Origin: Coriaria nepalensis
Lineage: Eukaryota > Streptophyta > Magnoliopsida > Cucurbitales > Coriariaceae
NCBI GenBank assembly: GCA_027186245.1
Contig: CP114488.1
Location: 7,669,501-7,733,500, forward strand
Direction: 5' to 3'
Length of the DNA stretch: 64,000 nt
Numbering within the stretch: the stretch's first letter is position 1; each line of letters begins with the position of its first letter. Shown here one piece after another: positions 1-12,464 of the stretch. The position numbers and the translations under genes were made by a program. The notes under the pieces were generated by a model. That model made no database searches. It was not told where the DNA came from and was given only the letters and a program-made list of their open reading frames with translations.

Positions 1-97
1 AGATGAAACCTAGAAGTAATTTGTTCATCAAGATTACTATAACAAGAGGAAATGTAATTTACAACGTATATTTGATGGGTGGCAGTGGAATTGAATT

Positions 98-2416
98 CTA
101 ACAAGTCAACTTGTTGTGTCCAAGACTACCACAATTTCTACACTTTCTTCTCCTCCGTGTTTGTTCATTGGTTGAAGGTATATGTTCGTCAGTTGAAAGT
201 ATATGTCTGTTCCTAGGTCTTCCAGCCAATCGACGCATGTTAGGTGGTAGAATAACAATTTATCAGAGCCTCTCATTGCATTCTCACTCGCTGGTCAGAA
301 TTGTAGGATAAATTAATTCTGCATAGGCATTCTTCAATAATCAGTAGAGTATACTGCCTCACAGAATGTTTACACTGAATCACGACATTGTACCACAGCT
401 GTAATGGCATGAGCGCACGATATCTTATCCAAGTTAAACACCCGAAAAGTGCAACTCCTCCTTCCTAAATCTGACCAAAGCAATATTGTTGTTACCTGTC
501 ACTTCGTATGTATCATTATTCACTCTCTTGACCCACATACTAGAGGCTTCGTTGTGTCTTAGCCTTAACGTATCTCAAGAGTATATTGCTTGTTATGCTT
601 ATTAGCTACTTCTCTTCAAGTGTTGAACCAAGCCATCATCATATTCTTGATACTATCGAGCAAGACAATAATTAGATATTCATGTGCATCATTTAATGAA
701 ACATTTTATTACTCATAAATATTATTTCTCATGTTGCAGAATATGTGACCCTTGAAATGAGATCTTGACCAATTTTCAAAATCGGCCCTCTCCAAGTAAC
801 TTGCTTGTCACACCAGGATGCCGAGTTTGGATCTCATGGAAGTATTGGTTGAATTCTTCAAGCATATATGTTGTGGTTGCACTATAGAATACCTGGATAA
901 GTCCACCACACTTGAAATTTGTTTTTACATTATCCCAAGGTGTCACATGCATGCAGCATGTTTTACATGAGTATAAAAATTATGTACTATATTTTCAATG
1001 CTCTGTAATCGATCTAATACAAAAACCAGTTTGGGGGCATTGGGGATTCTTTCCTATAGTCTGGTTAAGAACCAAGTTCAGGATGCTATGTCCTCCGAGT
1101 CGGCTATACACCATGCTATCAGATAAAGCTGTTTATTTTCATCAATTACAGTTGTAGTTAGAAGCATGCCTTTGTATTTGGACTTCAAAAAGGTCTTATC
1201 GATACCAAAAACCTTTCACATGAACTAAAACCCACTAATAGATGCTCTAAAAGCCATGAAAAAAAATACAAAAAACTATCGTCTTCATCCGTCATCATTT
1301 CTGTTACAGTCCTCGGATTAACCACTTTCAAAATGGCTGCATAACTTGGCAATATTTTGTAACTCTCCTCAGCCGTACCCCTAATAAGATAACGCACAAT
1401 ATTCTTTGCTTTCCATGCCTTCCAATAAGTAATATCTACATTGAGATCATTAAGGGCCATTATTTTGATCATTTTCAGGCTAAGACCCTCGTTACCCTAA
1501 AAGTATTGGACATATGTTGTCCAACTATAGATAAAGTTGCTTATTGATTTCTGTTGTTCCTAAATGGAAAGGAACATGTGTGCTCATCATAATAAGATCA
1601 AATTTGAAAACAATGAAGAATCTTTCTTTCTAGTAGCATGGAGCGACCACTGACAGTTTGGGTCAACACAAACAACAACATGTGCAGTCTTATTTGACTT
1701 CTTCACCTTAAACTCTTTATTATTTCGGATCACATGCATATGTACTTTTACCTTTAGATCAGTATTCGAGAGAAATAACTGATCACGATGAACTCCCATA
1801 GGTATGATTCATAAGAATCAATTAAGACTAAATTGCTTCAAATACTAGAAAGCTCAATAAACGATGCAGTGGGCAGAGTAGTAAAGGAAAAAATATTGGT
1901 ATGTTCACCATCACCATCTTCATCAATTTCAGTTTCAGGTTGTGTTAAGTCCTAAATGAGTATAAAATTCTTGTTATCTAGAGCAGACAGAGCATTAGGT
2001 ATATGAGAGGTAAGTATCATACCCACAAAATAGTCATCCGCGATCATGATTGGTAAGCCACGGCTGACATCGTCGATTTGACTATTACCACATTTTTTCA
2101 TAGTTCTTTCATCATTATCCTTATCCTCATCTCCATACACATCGTGATTTCTAAAATCCAAATTCCCTTCATTACTGAGATTCTCATAAGCATTACCAAA
2201 ATCATGTACTTCAGTTGATGAAACAACTGAATGATATACTAAGAACGGCTTCACATCAAAGTTCTTTTTTATAAAGATGGGACACTCATATAAAAGGGAT
2301 GCCAGTTTGTATGATAGTTCTAAACCAACTTCATTTCGATCAACTTCGATCGCTTTATAGATGACATCCAACAGTTCATTACAACTTACATTAATTTCAA
2401 TTGCAACACTTATCAT
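98..2416 (-). pseudogene. Decayed Mutator-like (MuDR/MULE) transposase
   Basis: Read on the minus strand, the pieces follow the order of a plant MULE transposase. An N-terminal PB1-like segment lies at 2416..1952. A MuDR DNA-binding segment at 1799..1587 shows a C-x4-C-x-W pattern (CVDPNCQW). A segment at 1472..1185 with an ESYKILPSYAAIL core leads into the DDE core near 1190..1000 (FLKSKYKGMLL, then WCIADSED). A SWIM-like C-x-H region lies near 420..350. The C-terminal zinc knuckle C-x2-C-x4-H-x4-C (CRNCGSLGHNKLTC) ends at the stop at 98..100. Several stops and frameshifts break it; for example the usual tryptophan after the DDE-core Ser is a stop. No single frame runs through, so it is a non-functional remnant. 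I could not define its terminal inverted repeats or target duplication. Confidence 0.85.
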
Positions 2417-2591
2417 TACCGTTGAGTCCTTCGCACAACACTAATTTTTAAAGCTGGTCTCATACCTTTTCAATCTCCCATCATAGTATAAGCCTATAAA
2501 CATTTCAAGAAAGTCCATTCCTGAAAAAGAAAAATAATTCCAAATCAGTATCTTAATTATACTAACATACGAGATGCCAACATGTTAGAGA

Positions 2592-2720
2592 CTTAAACTG
2601 ATGGCTCGATATGTGTCAAATCTCCCATCGAGCCATCGGTTTAAGTTCATGACTTCCAAAATCGATGGCTCAATGGGAGACCTAACCACTCATCGAGCCA
2701 TGAAGCCATTGGTTTTGGAG
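2592..2720. repeat. Foldback repeats containing GATGGCTCGAT
   Basis: Positions 2592..2610 and 2627..2645 are a 19 bp inverted repeat (CTTAAACTGATGGCTCGAT and its complement, one mismatch) with a loop of about 16 bases. The same ATGGCTC/GAGCCAT words recur in a second inverted pair between about 2657 and 2720, flanked by CCAAAA and TTTTGG. The stretch lies just outside the 5' end of the transposase remnant and may be subterminal sequence of that element. That link is inference. Confidence 0.7.
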
Positions 2721-2739
2721 GTTAGAAACTACTTAAGGT

Positions 2740-3205
2740 AAGTTTTATGACCCGTTTATATCAACGGTCTATAATATTCTAAACCATTGAAGTACTATTT
2801 AAGGTAAATTATATGACTCATGGATAAATAATGTTTTGAATGTCGATTTCAATAGGTACGTTTTCTGACTAATTGATGTCAATGGGTCAGAAACCACTGA
2901 CACGTTAATATCAATAATCTAGAACAATCGATATGTTAATATTGATGTCAACGGATTGGAAACAACTGGCACGTTGATATTAATGGTCATAAACAACTGA
3001 TCAATTGACATCAATGGTCTATATAAAACTAACTAATTTATGTCAACGAGTCAGTTATTTCAAACATATTGACATCAACGGTCCATATAAAACTAGCTAG
3101 TTGATGTCAGCAAGTCAATTATTTTTGGACCGTTAATATCAATGAGTCAGAAACAACCTGAAATGTTGATATCAACAGATTATTACTTCTGTATTGTTGA
3201 TATCT
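2740..3205. repeat. Degenerate minisatellite with TTGATATCAACGG-like units
   Basis: Imperfect units of roughly 45-65 bases recur. Each contains a TTGAT(A/G)TCAA(C/T)GG(T/A) word followed by a variant of GTCAGAAACAACTG or CTATATAAAACTA. At least eight such words can be counted. No coding frame explains the region. It could be subterminal repeat of the adjacent MULE or an independent minisatellite. From 3206 to 3690 the sequence is AT-rich and I see no gene in it. Confidence 0.65.
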
Positions 3206-3826
3206 CAATGGATCTTTGTATTCTAACTCTTACTTGTTTGCACATTAAATAGAAGAAAAAAATGACAGAAGATAATAACAAATGATGTAATATTTTTTAA
3301 AGAAGGATCAACATGCATTTCAAAATATACTAAAAAATGAGTCAGAAGTGAAATACCAATGCAATGGTTGTTGAATGATCCGACAAAATTAATGTTCATA
3401 GATGAATGATTTGAAGAAGGATCCGTAGAAAAATAATAAAAAATCAAAACGAGAAACAGATCCATATAATAAAAAATAACATAGAAAAAAGAATGCGAAA
3501 TAAGATATATATATATTTCTTAATACTAAATATACAGGAAATAATATTTAACAAAAAAAATATTATTTTTGGATATCAAATAAAAAAGTATCATTTTTGT
3601 CTCTCTTTCTCTTTTGTTTCCTCTTTTCAGCTCAACTGTATCTGGTCAAATTTTTAACGCATAAAAAAGTCTACTTGGTCAAATTTTTGTTGGGCCGGAT
3701 ATTCAATTTGTGAAAACGGGTTGTGTGTAGTGGGTCGGTCGGGTTTGGTCCAAGTTGAAAACACAGAAAAAGAAAAACCCTCAAAAACCCTTGCAGCAGT
3801 CTGAGGTTGGATTTCGAAGGGAAAAA

Positions 3827-4779
3827 ATGAATCACATAGCAGCAGTGGAAGAGCAAATCGTGTCGGAGAGAATAAAGCAGAAGCTAAATGACGTCAATTT
3901 GGCTGCTCAATCACATCTTGCCCCTATCCAAGACCATGTCAATTTCACTCTCCAGGTTTCTCTCTCTCTCTTCATTATGTGCTTGTGCTATTTTGTTTCC
4001 TATTTGAGTTGGTTTATCAGTCTGATTTTACTATTACACTTCTTTCTGCTGTTTGGGTGGTGAGACAATTTCGCCGGAGTAAGCTTAGGTTACGATTTTC
4101 AACGGTGTTGGAAAAAGTATTTTATGCTGAGCTAGAGATTATTAGATTACTTGCTTGAGAATTAGAATTCTTCCGGATTATCATTGGACGCGGATCGGTG
4201 TTTGAACTGATTTGTTTGTTGCTTGTTATAGCAAGCCTACTTCAAATGTGCATATGAATGCTTTGATCGGAGAAGAAGGCAAGAAGAAATCAACAGTTGC
4301 GTCGAGAACTGCAGCGTTCCGGTTCTCACTGCCCAACAGAATTTCGAACAGGAGATGGCCAGGTTCCAGGTCTGTCTCCTCTTCTTGTTTACACATCTTG
4401 TGATTCTATGCATGTATTCTTCTTTTCTAGAGGATATTATTTCCAGCAAAATGAAACAGAATATCAGCTGCATAGAACATATTGTGAGGTTTATATTGCT
4501 CGAGATTTCTGCCATTGCTAAAACCTATCACAGCTTATGAGGCTTCGTTATGTAGATATAATGTTATATGTTGTAACGGGATGGTGGATGCAGGAAAGGT
4601 TGAATCGGTCACTCATGGTATGCCAAGACAAGTACGAGTCCGCTAAGCTTCAACAGAAAACGGGGGCCATGAATGTTTTGGAGTCGTGCGTTGACCAGTC
4701 AATCGATGACGGCATGAAGACCCTCCCTCATCTTGCTCAGAGATTGAAGACCACCTTCTCCATCAAAGACCAGATCTAA
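3827..4779 (+). CDS. FAM136A-like protein (DUF842), twin CX3C
   Basis: Three exons, 3827..3955, 4232..4369 and 4594..4779, join in phase 0 with GT-AG introns to give 150 residues. Exon 2 encodes two CX3C motifs (CAYEC and CVENC) spaced as in FAM136A/DUF842 proteins. Exon 3 carries further Cys residues and the family-like end (SCVDQSIDDGMKTLPHL). The twin CX3C pattern resembles small intermembrane-space proteins of mitochondria, and human FAM136A is mitochondrial; a mitochondrial site for this protein is inference. A TGGGCC site II element sits at 3691..3696, about 135 bases upstream of the ATG. The start is the first ATG in frame and matches the usual family length. Confidence 0.9.
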
Positions 4780-6724
4780 AAGATACACAGTTACCACCCC
4801 GCCTTCCTTATTTATAATAACACCATTATATGTGAGAACAAGATGATCAACCTTAACGTACCACTGCCTTTTGAAGCTCCGGAGCAGGTGGAGATTTGAA
4901 GGGAATCATATATGTAGTTGTTTGTTTCTTGTTTCCAGTTAAAACTGATTACGTTGATATTCCATTTGTTGAAAACCTCAGATCAAATGTTGTCATAAAA
5001 AAGGGCATCTATAGTGCTCCATGGCAAAGGTCTATTTGGTTCTCTTAATGTTTCGTTCACTTATAATTTAACAAAATGGGTTCAAATTGTCTACTCTTTT
5101 TCTCATTAGTGAAATCGTACCAAGTATATTGACATGTTAAATGAAATTTTGCCACTCATCTCCCTTTATTTACATGCATTGTTTGGATCATCCGGGATAA
5201 GGAAACCATAATCCATACTCTTAAATGAAAAGAGATGAAATTTCCATGGTCTAAGACTCAAGATTCAAACAAGGAAACAAGTTAAAAAGAAAAATGATTC
5301 GCTAATCGAATCTTTTACCTGTGTTCCTTATTACAGCATCAACATGGTAATTATTACGAGAAGAAAGAATCAAATTTAAGCCTCGGAGGTTATGCTCCCC
5401 TCACTCTCTCTCTTGCCCTTTTGGGATTCAAACTGATCAATAGCTAATGAAACTCATCTGAACCTCCGATAGCTCTCATCGTGTAAAAGTATACCCTAAA
5501 CGCAAATACAGTGAGCCTTCATGCAACTACAATATTCTTTGTCTTCGGTGCAAGCCCACTAAATCCCAAAAGCCCAGTCATCGTTTACATATTCAAGAAA
5601 CTCGTATCCATTTTATATTTGACACTGCACTATCTAGATCAACGCAAACAATTATAAGGATTAAAATGTTAAGGCTCAAGATTAACTCTAAATTCAGTTA
5701 GATTCAAAATATTAGGTATATATGAATCTAACTCAAGATATAAATTATAAGACTTAGAAAGTAAACCTAAAACAAAAAATAAAAATAAAAATCCAAACCT
5801 TAAGTAATTGATCATCATTCTCTACAGTGGGTATAGAGTGGCATGTTAAATTCACATCCAACAATCATATTCTGATTGAATCTAAGGTATACACATCACT
5901 GTTCTAATTGCTATGGTATGAAGGATGAGCATATGACTGCTAATTACCAAACCTAAACGTATTACACGATTGGGATATCATTAAAAAAATCGAATCCGAT
6001 GAACAAGCATGTTTGGTTGATGAGATAATCAGGGAAAGAGATGGAAAATAAATGAATTGGCAGATTTCTAAGCAAACACAAAATTCTACATATTTTCTGT
6101 TCATCCAATTTTTTCAAAGCGAGACGTAGAATAGATTACCATCAAATTAAAAAAAAAAAAAAAGGGCAAGATTAGAAATATAACCTTAAAAATTATGAAA
6201 ATCATGTCCAAACCCTCTTATCAAAAAACCTAATAAATTATTGCATCGATTTGAAGGCGTTAAGAAGAACCACGTTGTCTCGTTCCATGTGAGGCTGAGG
6301 CGATTGAAATTTGGATTATTTAGTTTGGCTCTTGGCTTGGGTTTTAAGGGGTTGGACTTGGCCTGGATTAAAAAAGGTTATTATCGGTTTAGTCTCTATA
6401 CTTTCAATGTTTCTTATTTTAGTCCTTAAACTTTCAATTCGAACAAATCCAACCTTAATATTTAAACTTGTCCAGTTATCCTATTTACCTCCATGAGAAA
6501 TATATATAAATATAACTCATGTACTCTTTTTATATTTTAATAAATAAAATAAATTATATATATATATATATTAAATTATATAAAAATATGAGATTTTTGA
6601 ACATAATATTCATATAAATTTCTACCCCATCCATTTATGATTAGACACCTCACTTTTATAACATATTATTAAAGAAAAAATTATTTACCTGACATTTTAT
6701 ATATCTTAGCATGACTGGCTGTGG
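4780..6724. other. Intergenic, no gene seen
   Basis: The first few hundred bases are probably the 3' UTR of the FAM136A-like gene. The rest is AT-rich, with short poly-A tracts near 6150 and an AT microsatellite near 6550..6575. The short open frames at 6241..6496 show no recognisable protein pattern. Confidence 0.6.
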
Positions 6725-8166
6725 TAGAAAATTTTTACTCTGTGGATGGAGGAGGGACTGAGATGATATGATTGTGGTGAGTTCTGGCTATTGTGCCCTA
6801 ATTCCTTTTCTTGGGCTGAATGCTGCAGGGTTGGAGAGGAAGTCTTCCCAAAGACTTTGTTTGTAGTTCCAAAGTCTTCAGAAAGGATACCTTTTTGTGG
6901 TTGGCGGCGAGATATGGAGGATATGATTATGGTAATCTTACAAAATGATATTAGATCATGCTTCCAGTGCGTTTCAGGGTGCTCCTCTGTGAACACAGAT
7001 GGGTGGCGGTCATTTCAGTAAAATTTTCCTTTTTCAACTTCTAACTCATTGAAGTTGATGTCTTGAGTTGCAATTTAGTCTTACTTTGTAATTTTTTGTG
7101 ATTTACTGCCCGCATCTCTTCTAGCGTTGTGCAAGAACAAATGAGTGCCACCCTACTATGCTTATGTATTTCTATGTATATTTTAGGTTCTGGATGCCTT
7201 TCTAGCACCTGAGTCAGAGCTTTGGATGTTCAACGATGTTCCTGAAAATGAAAGGGAAAAGAAGCTCACTGATGGTGGTCTTGACATCAGCCGCTTGGAG
7301 AATATATCATTGGTCGATCATGAAGGGAATGCACTTGTAGAGTCTTCGTTTGGAAACATTTGATTCAGTGAGTCTCTCTCCTGACTAAAGAATTTTCTGT
7401 ACTGTTAATTTGGCTAAAGATTATTAGTTAGTTTGTTTGCTATTAATTATCTCCTTCCTGTACAGATCCTGATCCTTGCGGATGAATCTGTTGAAGACTC
7501 AGCCATTCAAGCAGATTCAAGATCCTTTGCCACGACTTCTGATTCGGGATATTCAGGTTCTTGCAACGAAGTTCATGCTTAATTCCCTTTTCTGGAAGTT
7601 ATTCAAACCATTAAATACTAAAGTTTATGGGTTTTTCGTTTTTTCTCAGGCCAAGCGTCTTCCATACAGAGATGGCCAAGTCCCAAGGTCAAAGAGGAAG
7701 CTTCTCACAAGGCTCTTGCATTGGAAAAATGGAGTAGGCTTCAGATAAATCAGTTATAATCAGCGAAACTCTGGATCCAAGAACCAAAAATCTGTTAACC
7801 ATGTCAAAGATTAGTGATTACGTCTTATCAAATGAGCTAGTCAGTATGGCATTAGCCATGGTTGCTGAGGATCGACAGATAAATGATGTTCTAGAAGAGC
7901 CATTTGCTGAAGAGGTATTCTACCCCTTCCTTGACATACGAAAACATATCTGATTCTCACTTGTTCCTTATCCACATTGCCACTCTTTTTTTTTTTTTTT
8001 ACTGCTTTTGTCAGGGAAATGAGTTACAAATAAGCAAGCTGATCTATACTTTCGTAAAGCAGTGGAGCTTAGTTTCTATGAGGTACCCTTACGAGGTCGG
8101 CTAAGAAGAGAGATTGTGATTGGTTACCGTGCAGCTAGTGCAGAAAGGGCTATCATCAATCCTTGA
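6725..8166 (+). pseudogene. CASTOR/POLLUX (DMI1-type) ion channel 3' fossil
   Basis: Five exon-like blocks with good splice signals match the C-terminal cytosolic (RCK-like) half of plant CASTOR/POLLUX channels, nuclear-envelope cation channels needed for symbiotic calcium signalling. They are 6836..6931 (ends CGWRRDMEDMIM), 7187..7367 (SELWMFNDVPENEREKKLTD), 7466..7556 (ILADESVEDSAIQADSRS), 7650..7914 (AKRLPYRD, later SKISDYVLSNELVSMALAM) and 8015..8166 (LSFYEV, later RREIVIGYRAASAERAIINP). Deletions remove the residues after EGNAL in block 2 and shift the frame in blocks 2, 3, 4 and 5. The pore and N-terminal exons are absent. A further copy of the LLCGWRRD/DDMIV exon motif lies at 6736..6778 with an in-frame stop. 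This is a truncated pseudogene. Confidence 0.85.
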
Positions 8167-8371
8167 CGATGTTGAGAAGGAATGAATTAGTGCTCGTGTT
8201 TGTACTACTAGAAAATGAATGACTGGAATCATAGATTAATGAACTGTACAAAATTCGTTTTCTTTTTCATCAAATGAGACATGTCATTTCTAGCTCAGTT
8301 GATCTTGGTCATTTTAGGTTATAACTAAAAAGGTAAAACACAAGACTCTGAATCAAAGACAATCTTGACCT

Positions 8372-11300
8372 CTATGCTTCGGAGAGATCCGCATTCTTAC
8401 TGACAGCAATTGTTGTTGACTTGGGAGATCTATCTTGGACAGGTGCAGGATCAGAGGGCTGAGATTCATGCTTTGCAGCAGCTTGTAGGACCCGGTTTTG
8501 AACATCGGACGATGATGGAGAGGTAGATAGTCCGATTCGGTTTGTCTCTAATTTGCCTGCTGCCCATGAAAATGCCTGAGCTCCAAGTCCGAAAGGAACA
8601 AGCAACAGCCTTCGGGTTCAACCAAAACTAGAATTAGCCGGTGTCTCCACAAAATAAACAGGAACAATCCAGTTGCACAAAGGCGATAGAGCTTAACAGA
8701 GAGAGCTTTGGTTTTTACCTCACATCTTGCCTCAAATCTTCGGCTTTCTCATAAGATGCAAGCCGCCGAAAAATAGTCTGGTAATAAGAATATATAGCAC
8801 ATAAAAATTTAGATAGAGGACAAAGATTACATATCGACAAATATGTTTTGGTCAGCAGGGGGGGCAAAGGTTACCTGACCAAGCCCGATAATGGCAATGA
8901 CTTGTAGTGTCTTCTCCCACTCTGAGACAGAGTTTAACATAATAATCAACAAAGGCATGAAATTTACATTACGTGAAAATATCGAAAATAAAACCCGAAA
9001 AACCAGTTATCTGAAAATTTTTATGGATCATAATAAATAGTGTAATAAAAGGTACCTAATAGAGCATAAGATGCTGCTGCTAAACCCTGCAAGTACAGTA
9101 GTGAGACAAATGTCATTTATAAGAGGAAGTGTTCTGTGAAAGCAGCTGAAGCTACACTTCGTGAATGATTAAGGTACAATACAAGTGTACTTACCAAAGC
9201 ATACCCGAAAACTTGCAGAGGAGAAGGATTGATAGACTCCAGGATTGCCTCAGTATCCTGAAATGATTAAGAGTATGCAAATATATAGTGAAAACTGCTG
9301 ATTGTTTAAAAAACAACTGGAGGAAAAAAATTGCACATGGAAACACATAATAATCACCTCGTTGAGTATAGTGAGGGCCGTTTCGGGTTTGAGCTCCTTA
9401 ATACGGAGGCCCTGTTTCATCCAAGACCCAAAGCCACCTTGGATCAAGTATGGTTTCTGTCATGTCAAAAACCAACATATATATTCGTTACCATTATCTT
9501 TTTCTGCTACTGCAAAGATCCATAATGACAGTGGCAAATTTCATTTTTTCTCCCCCAAAACTTGCCTTAACCCCAAATTTTCTCAATGTTCTTGCTATGC
9601 TTTTGGAACAGTTACTATCAGCATCCATGATAATGACCTTGGAACTGTCCTACAGGGTGTAGAAAACACTATGAACGTCATTAATTGAGCAAGAAATAAG
9701 TAGGAAAAATCATAAGATCTCATGTAAAATAGTAGAGGCACTTACGACAAAAAACTACCTACCTTAACGATTTTTAAGTTCCGGATAACAGCAGCAATCA
9801 AGGAGTCTTCAAGGTCGCTCCCACCCTTAAGCAACTTACGAATGGAGCCATCAACCTGAAAATTAATTTAAATTATATAAAATGCGGTCCGAAACACAAG
9901 GTTACAGCCAACAATACAACCATTTTTTGGTTTTGATTTAGCCACATGTGGAATAATAAAGCCACCGCTATGCACATTTTTTTGATTCCATGAAACGGCA
10001 TAAATCAACCTCTGGTAGAGTCACACTTGCATATCGGGACCGGGCTCCTCGCCTAAGATCTGGGATACCATCTTTCTCTCTAAGAACCTTCACAGAAGAG
10101 ACCCATGTAAGATTTATAATTCAAAAACTACTGAAGATGGATTACGAAATTATATTTATTGGACTTTTTAAAAAAAAGAATATAAAGGAATTAATCAAGA
10201 ATTCAAAATAAGTATCATGTAAATCAAGTTAGGTTACAAAACACAAAATTGATTTCCTCTGCTTTCCTTTGATTCAAGAACACTAAGTAATTCACCCTAA
10301 AAGAACACAGAGGTCATAGAGCAGAAGAAACTATTAAGAAGGATTTAATATCAAAGCATGAGGAGAAATTACTTTATTTTACACAGAAATCAAGATGACT
10401 TTTTAAAGCAATGTAATACAAGGCTGGGAAAATTTACAGTCTCTTGCCTCAGGCCGGACATCAATGAGTACAGCATCTTCTGTTCCGGTCAAGAGCTCCA
10501 AAGTTTCTTGAGGAGATAAATCTCCTGCATAGCCACTGTATGTCCACACCCAATATGAATACCTGCACAAATCTAATTAAAGCTTTAAACTTTACATGCA
10601 ATAAATCCAATGATTTCAACAAGAAAAACAAATATGCACACTTCGCATAAGGGAATAACTGTACCACAAAGTGCTAGAAGCGCCAAGAAAAAGAACAAAT
10701 GGGATTAGGGGATCACTTGGATCCAAGCCAAGACTCTTCTCCACATCCTCAATAGTGATGTAAGCCTGAGCATATAATTTGACAAATAAGGTTCCATACT
10801 GTATCACACAAATTGAAGCTATTGACATTCTCAATACCTGATATATACATTGTTGAGACCCAAACGGTTTAAACTATTAGGACAATTGGTAACTTAACAT
10901 GGTAAAAGAGCATAGGTCTCAGATTCAACCATGCAGATACTCTATTTGTTAACTTTGCATATTATATGCTGCTCTTTGGGCCTGTTTGCCATTTGCATTC
11001 ACGTGCAAGGCCTACGTTGTTATGTGATTTTAGGAGCTTGCACGTGAGGGGCAATGTTTGCCTTCTCAATACTTGATTTACACTATTGACTCTATTTTCT
11101 AATCGTTCGAACTTTTAGGAAAAATGATAACAAAGTAGATACAATTGATTTTACCAAATAGTATGCACTAGTTTCTATATATATATGTCCAAGGACTAAT
11201 GACTAATGACCTTAAAATAAAAGACCGGTCCACAAGTCATATCTGAAATGTTAAACCCTTATACGTAAATGAGGAGACAGATAGAGAGAACCTGTTGCAA

Positions 11301-12464
11301 AGCCATTCCCACAGGCTTCAAGATTCGGACTGCACTCTCTTCAGACTCACTTAGAACACTCTTTATTTCTGGAGGAAGTACTTCCTTGACAGTCCCATAA
11401 GAATAAACGACAAAAGAACCCACTTTTGCTAAAGAATTCTCAACGGCAACAATTGTATATCTCAATGCCTCAATAGATGTATTTGCCGCTTTACTTGAAG
11501 TTCCCTTCAAGTCATTTGAAAAACTGTTCAATCTACTATTAACTAGTTCTCCTGCTTGGTTAAAAGTTGAAAACACCCCACTAACTGCATTGTTTACTGC
11601 TTCATTAGCACTCTTAGTAAGAGTTGAAATCGATGAATTGACTGTATCCAGCGAGTCTTTCACCGCACTTTCTCCCTTGCTTAATGAAGCATTGAAGGAC
11701 TTATTAACTCCAGAAAGAAAATCTTCTTTTATTGGTTTTGAACTAGGTAATGGATCATAATTGATGTCAGATGAGATGGGTATTTGACTTGATTTTAAAG
11801 TATTGGGTTCTAATGTTCCAAATTTTGTATCTGTGGATTGAATAGATTGGGCAGTAACTTCCGTGATTCCTTCTTCGTAAGAGCCAGCTGGGTTCTCTAC
11901 AAATTTGAGCCCTCCTGCCCTTAGGGTTGAAAGGGGATTATTTACAGTTCCAATCGAACAACAACCTGCATTATGAAGCTTCCATTTAAGATGTGTTTGA
12001 TTTTTTTGAGGATCAAATAAATGAAACCTAAGTAAGAAGGCTTGTTCAGTGCTTCTAACAAGAAAAAGAAAATAACTGTGTTTTACCATAGCTTCTTTGA
12101 AGATGAGTTCCATTGTGTAAGCCCAAAAAGCTCACATCTTGCGATTCAAAAACATCTTTCCGGTACAGGGAGTAGGGTCGAAAACCACCATTGAATGAAA
12201 TCTGCACGTTCATATTACTAATTCAGTTAAACATTGCTTGACTGTAGACTTCAGATTTTCAATACTTAGATGATCATAAGCAACTACATACTTGGATGAA
12301 CAGAAGTCTGTCTCAAGTTTTTGCATAATATTGTCTCAAGCTTTACATCGTTGTAATGAATCAGGAATGACAAATGAAATGGCAAAAGGAAAAGCAGGTG
12401 AAGGACCCACCTGAGGAGTAGAAGAGCAGCTGGGTGTGGCTGAGCAGACTGGTAGCATTTTCAT
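8372..12464 (-). CDS. Plastid rhodanese-like protein (At3g59780-like, CAS-related)
   Basis: Fourteen exons (5' to 3'): 12464..12411, 12201..12087, 11965..11292, 10765..10665, 10562..10448, 10087..10010, 9855..9763, 9649..9566, 9456..9358, 9257..9195, 9086..9056, 8921..8875, 8777..8719, 8609..8372. All phases agree and give 616 residues. The N-terminus is Ser/Thr-rich and transit-peptide-like. A long Ser/Ala/Asn-rich helical region (about 60-281) follows. A hydrophobic segment near 297-320 precedes a rhodanese domain (about 325-465; AVLIDVRPE, later IQGGFGSWMKQGL). More hydrophobic stretches lie near 482-520. The layout matches the Arabidopsis At3g59780 type, related to the thylakoid calcium-sensing receptor CAS. 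The active-site loop reads DADSNCSKS rather than a classical Cys-x4-Arg loop, so sulfurtransferase activity is doubtful. Introns after exons 5 and 8 start with GC. Confidence 0.9.

Noticed and set aside
9302..9688. 128-codon plus-strand frame
   Set aside because: It is antisense to exons 8 and 9 of the rhodanese-like gene.
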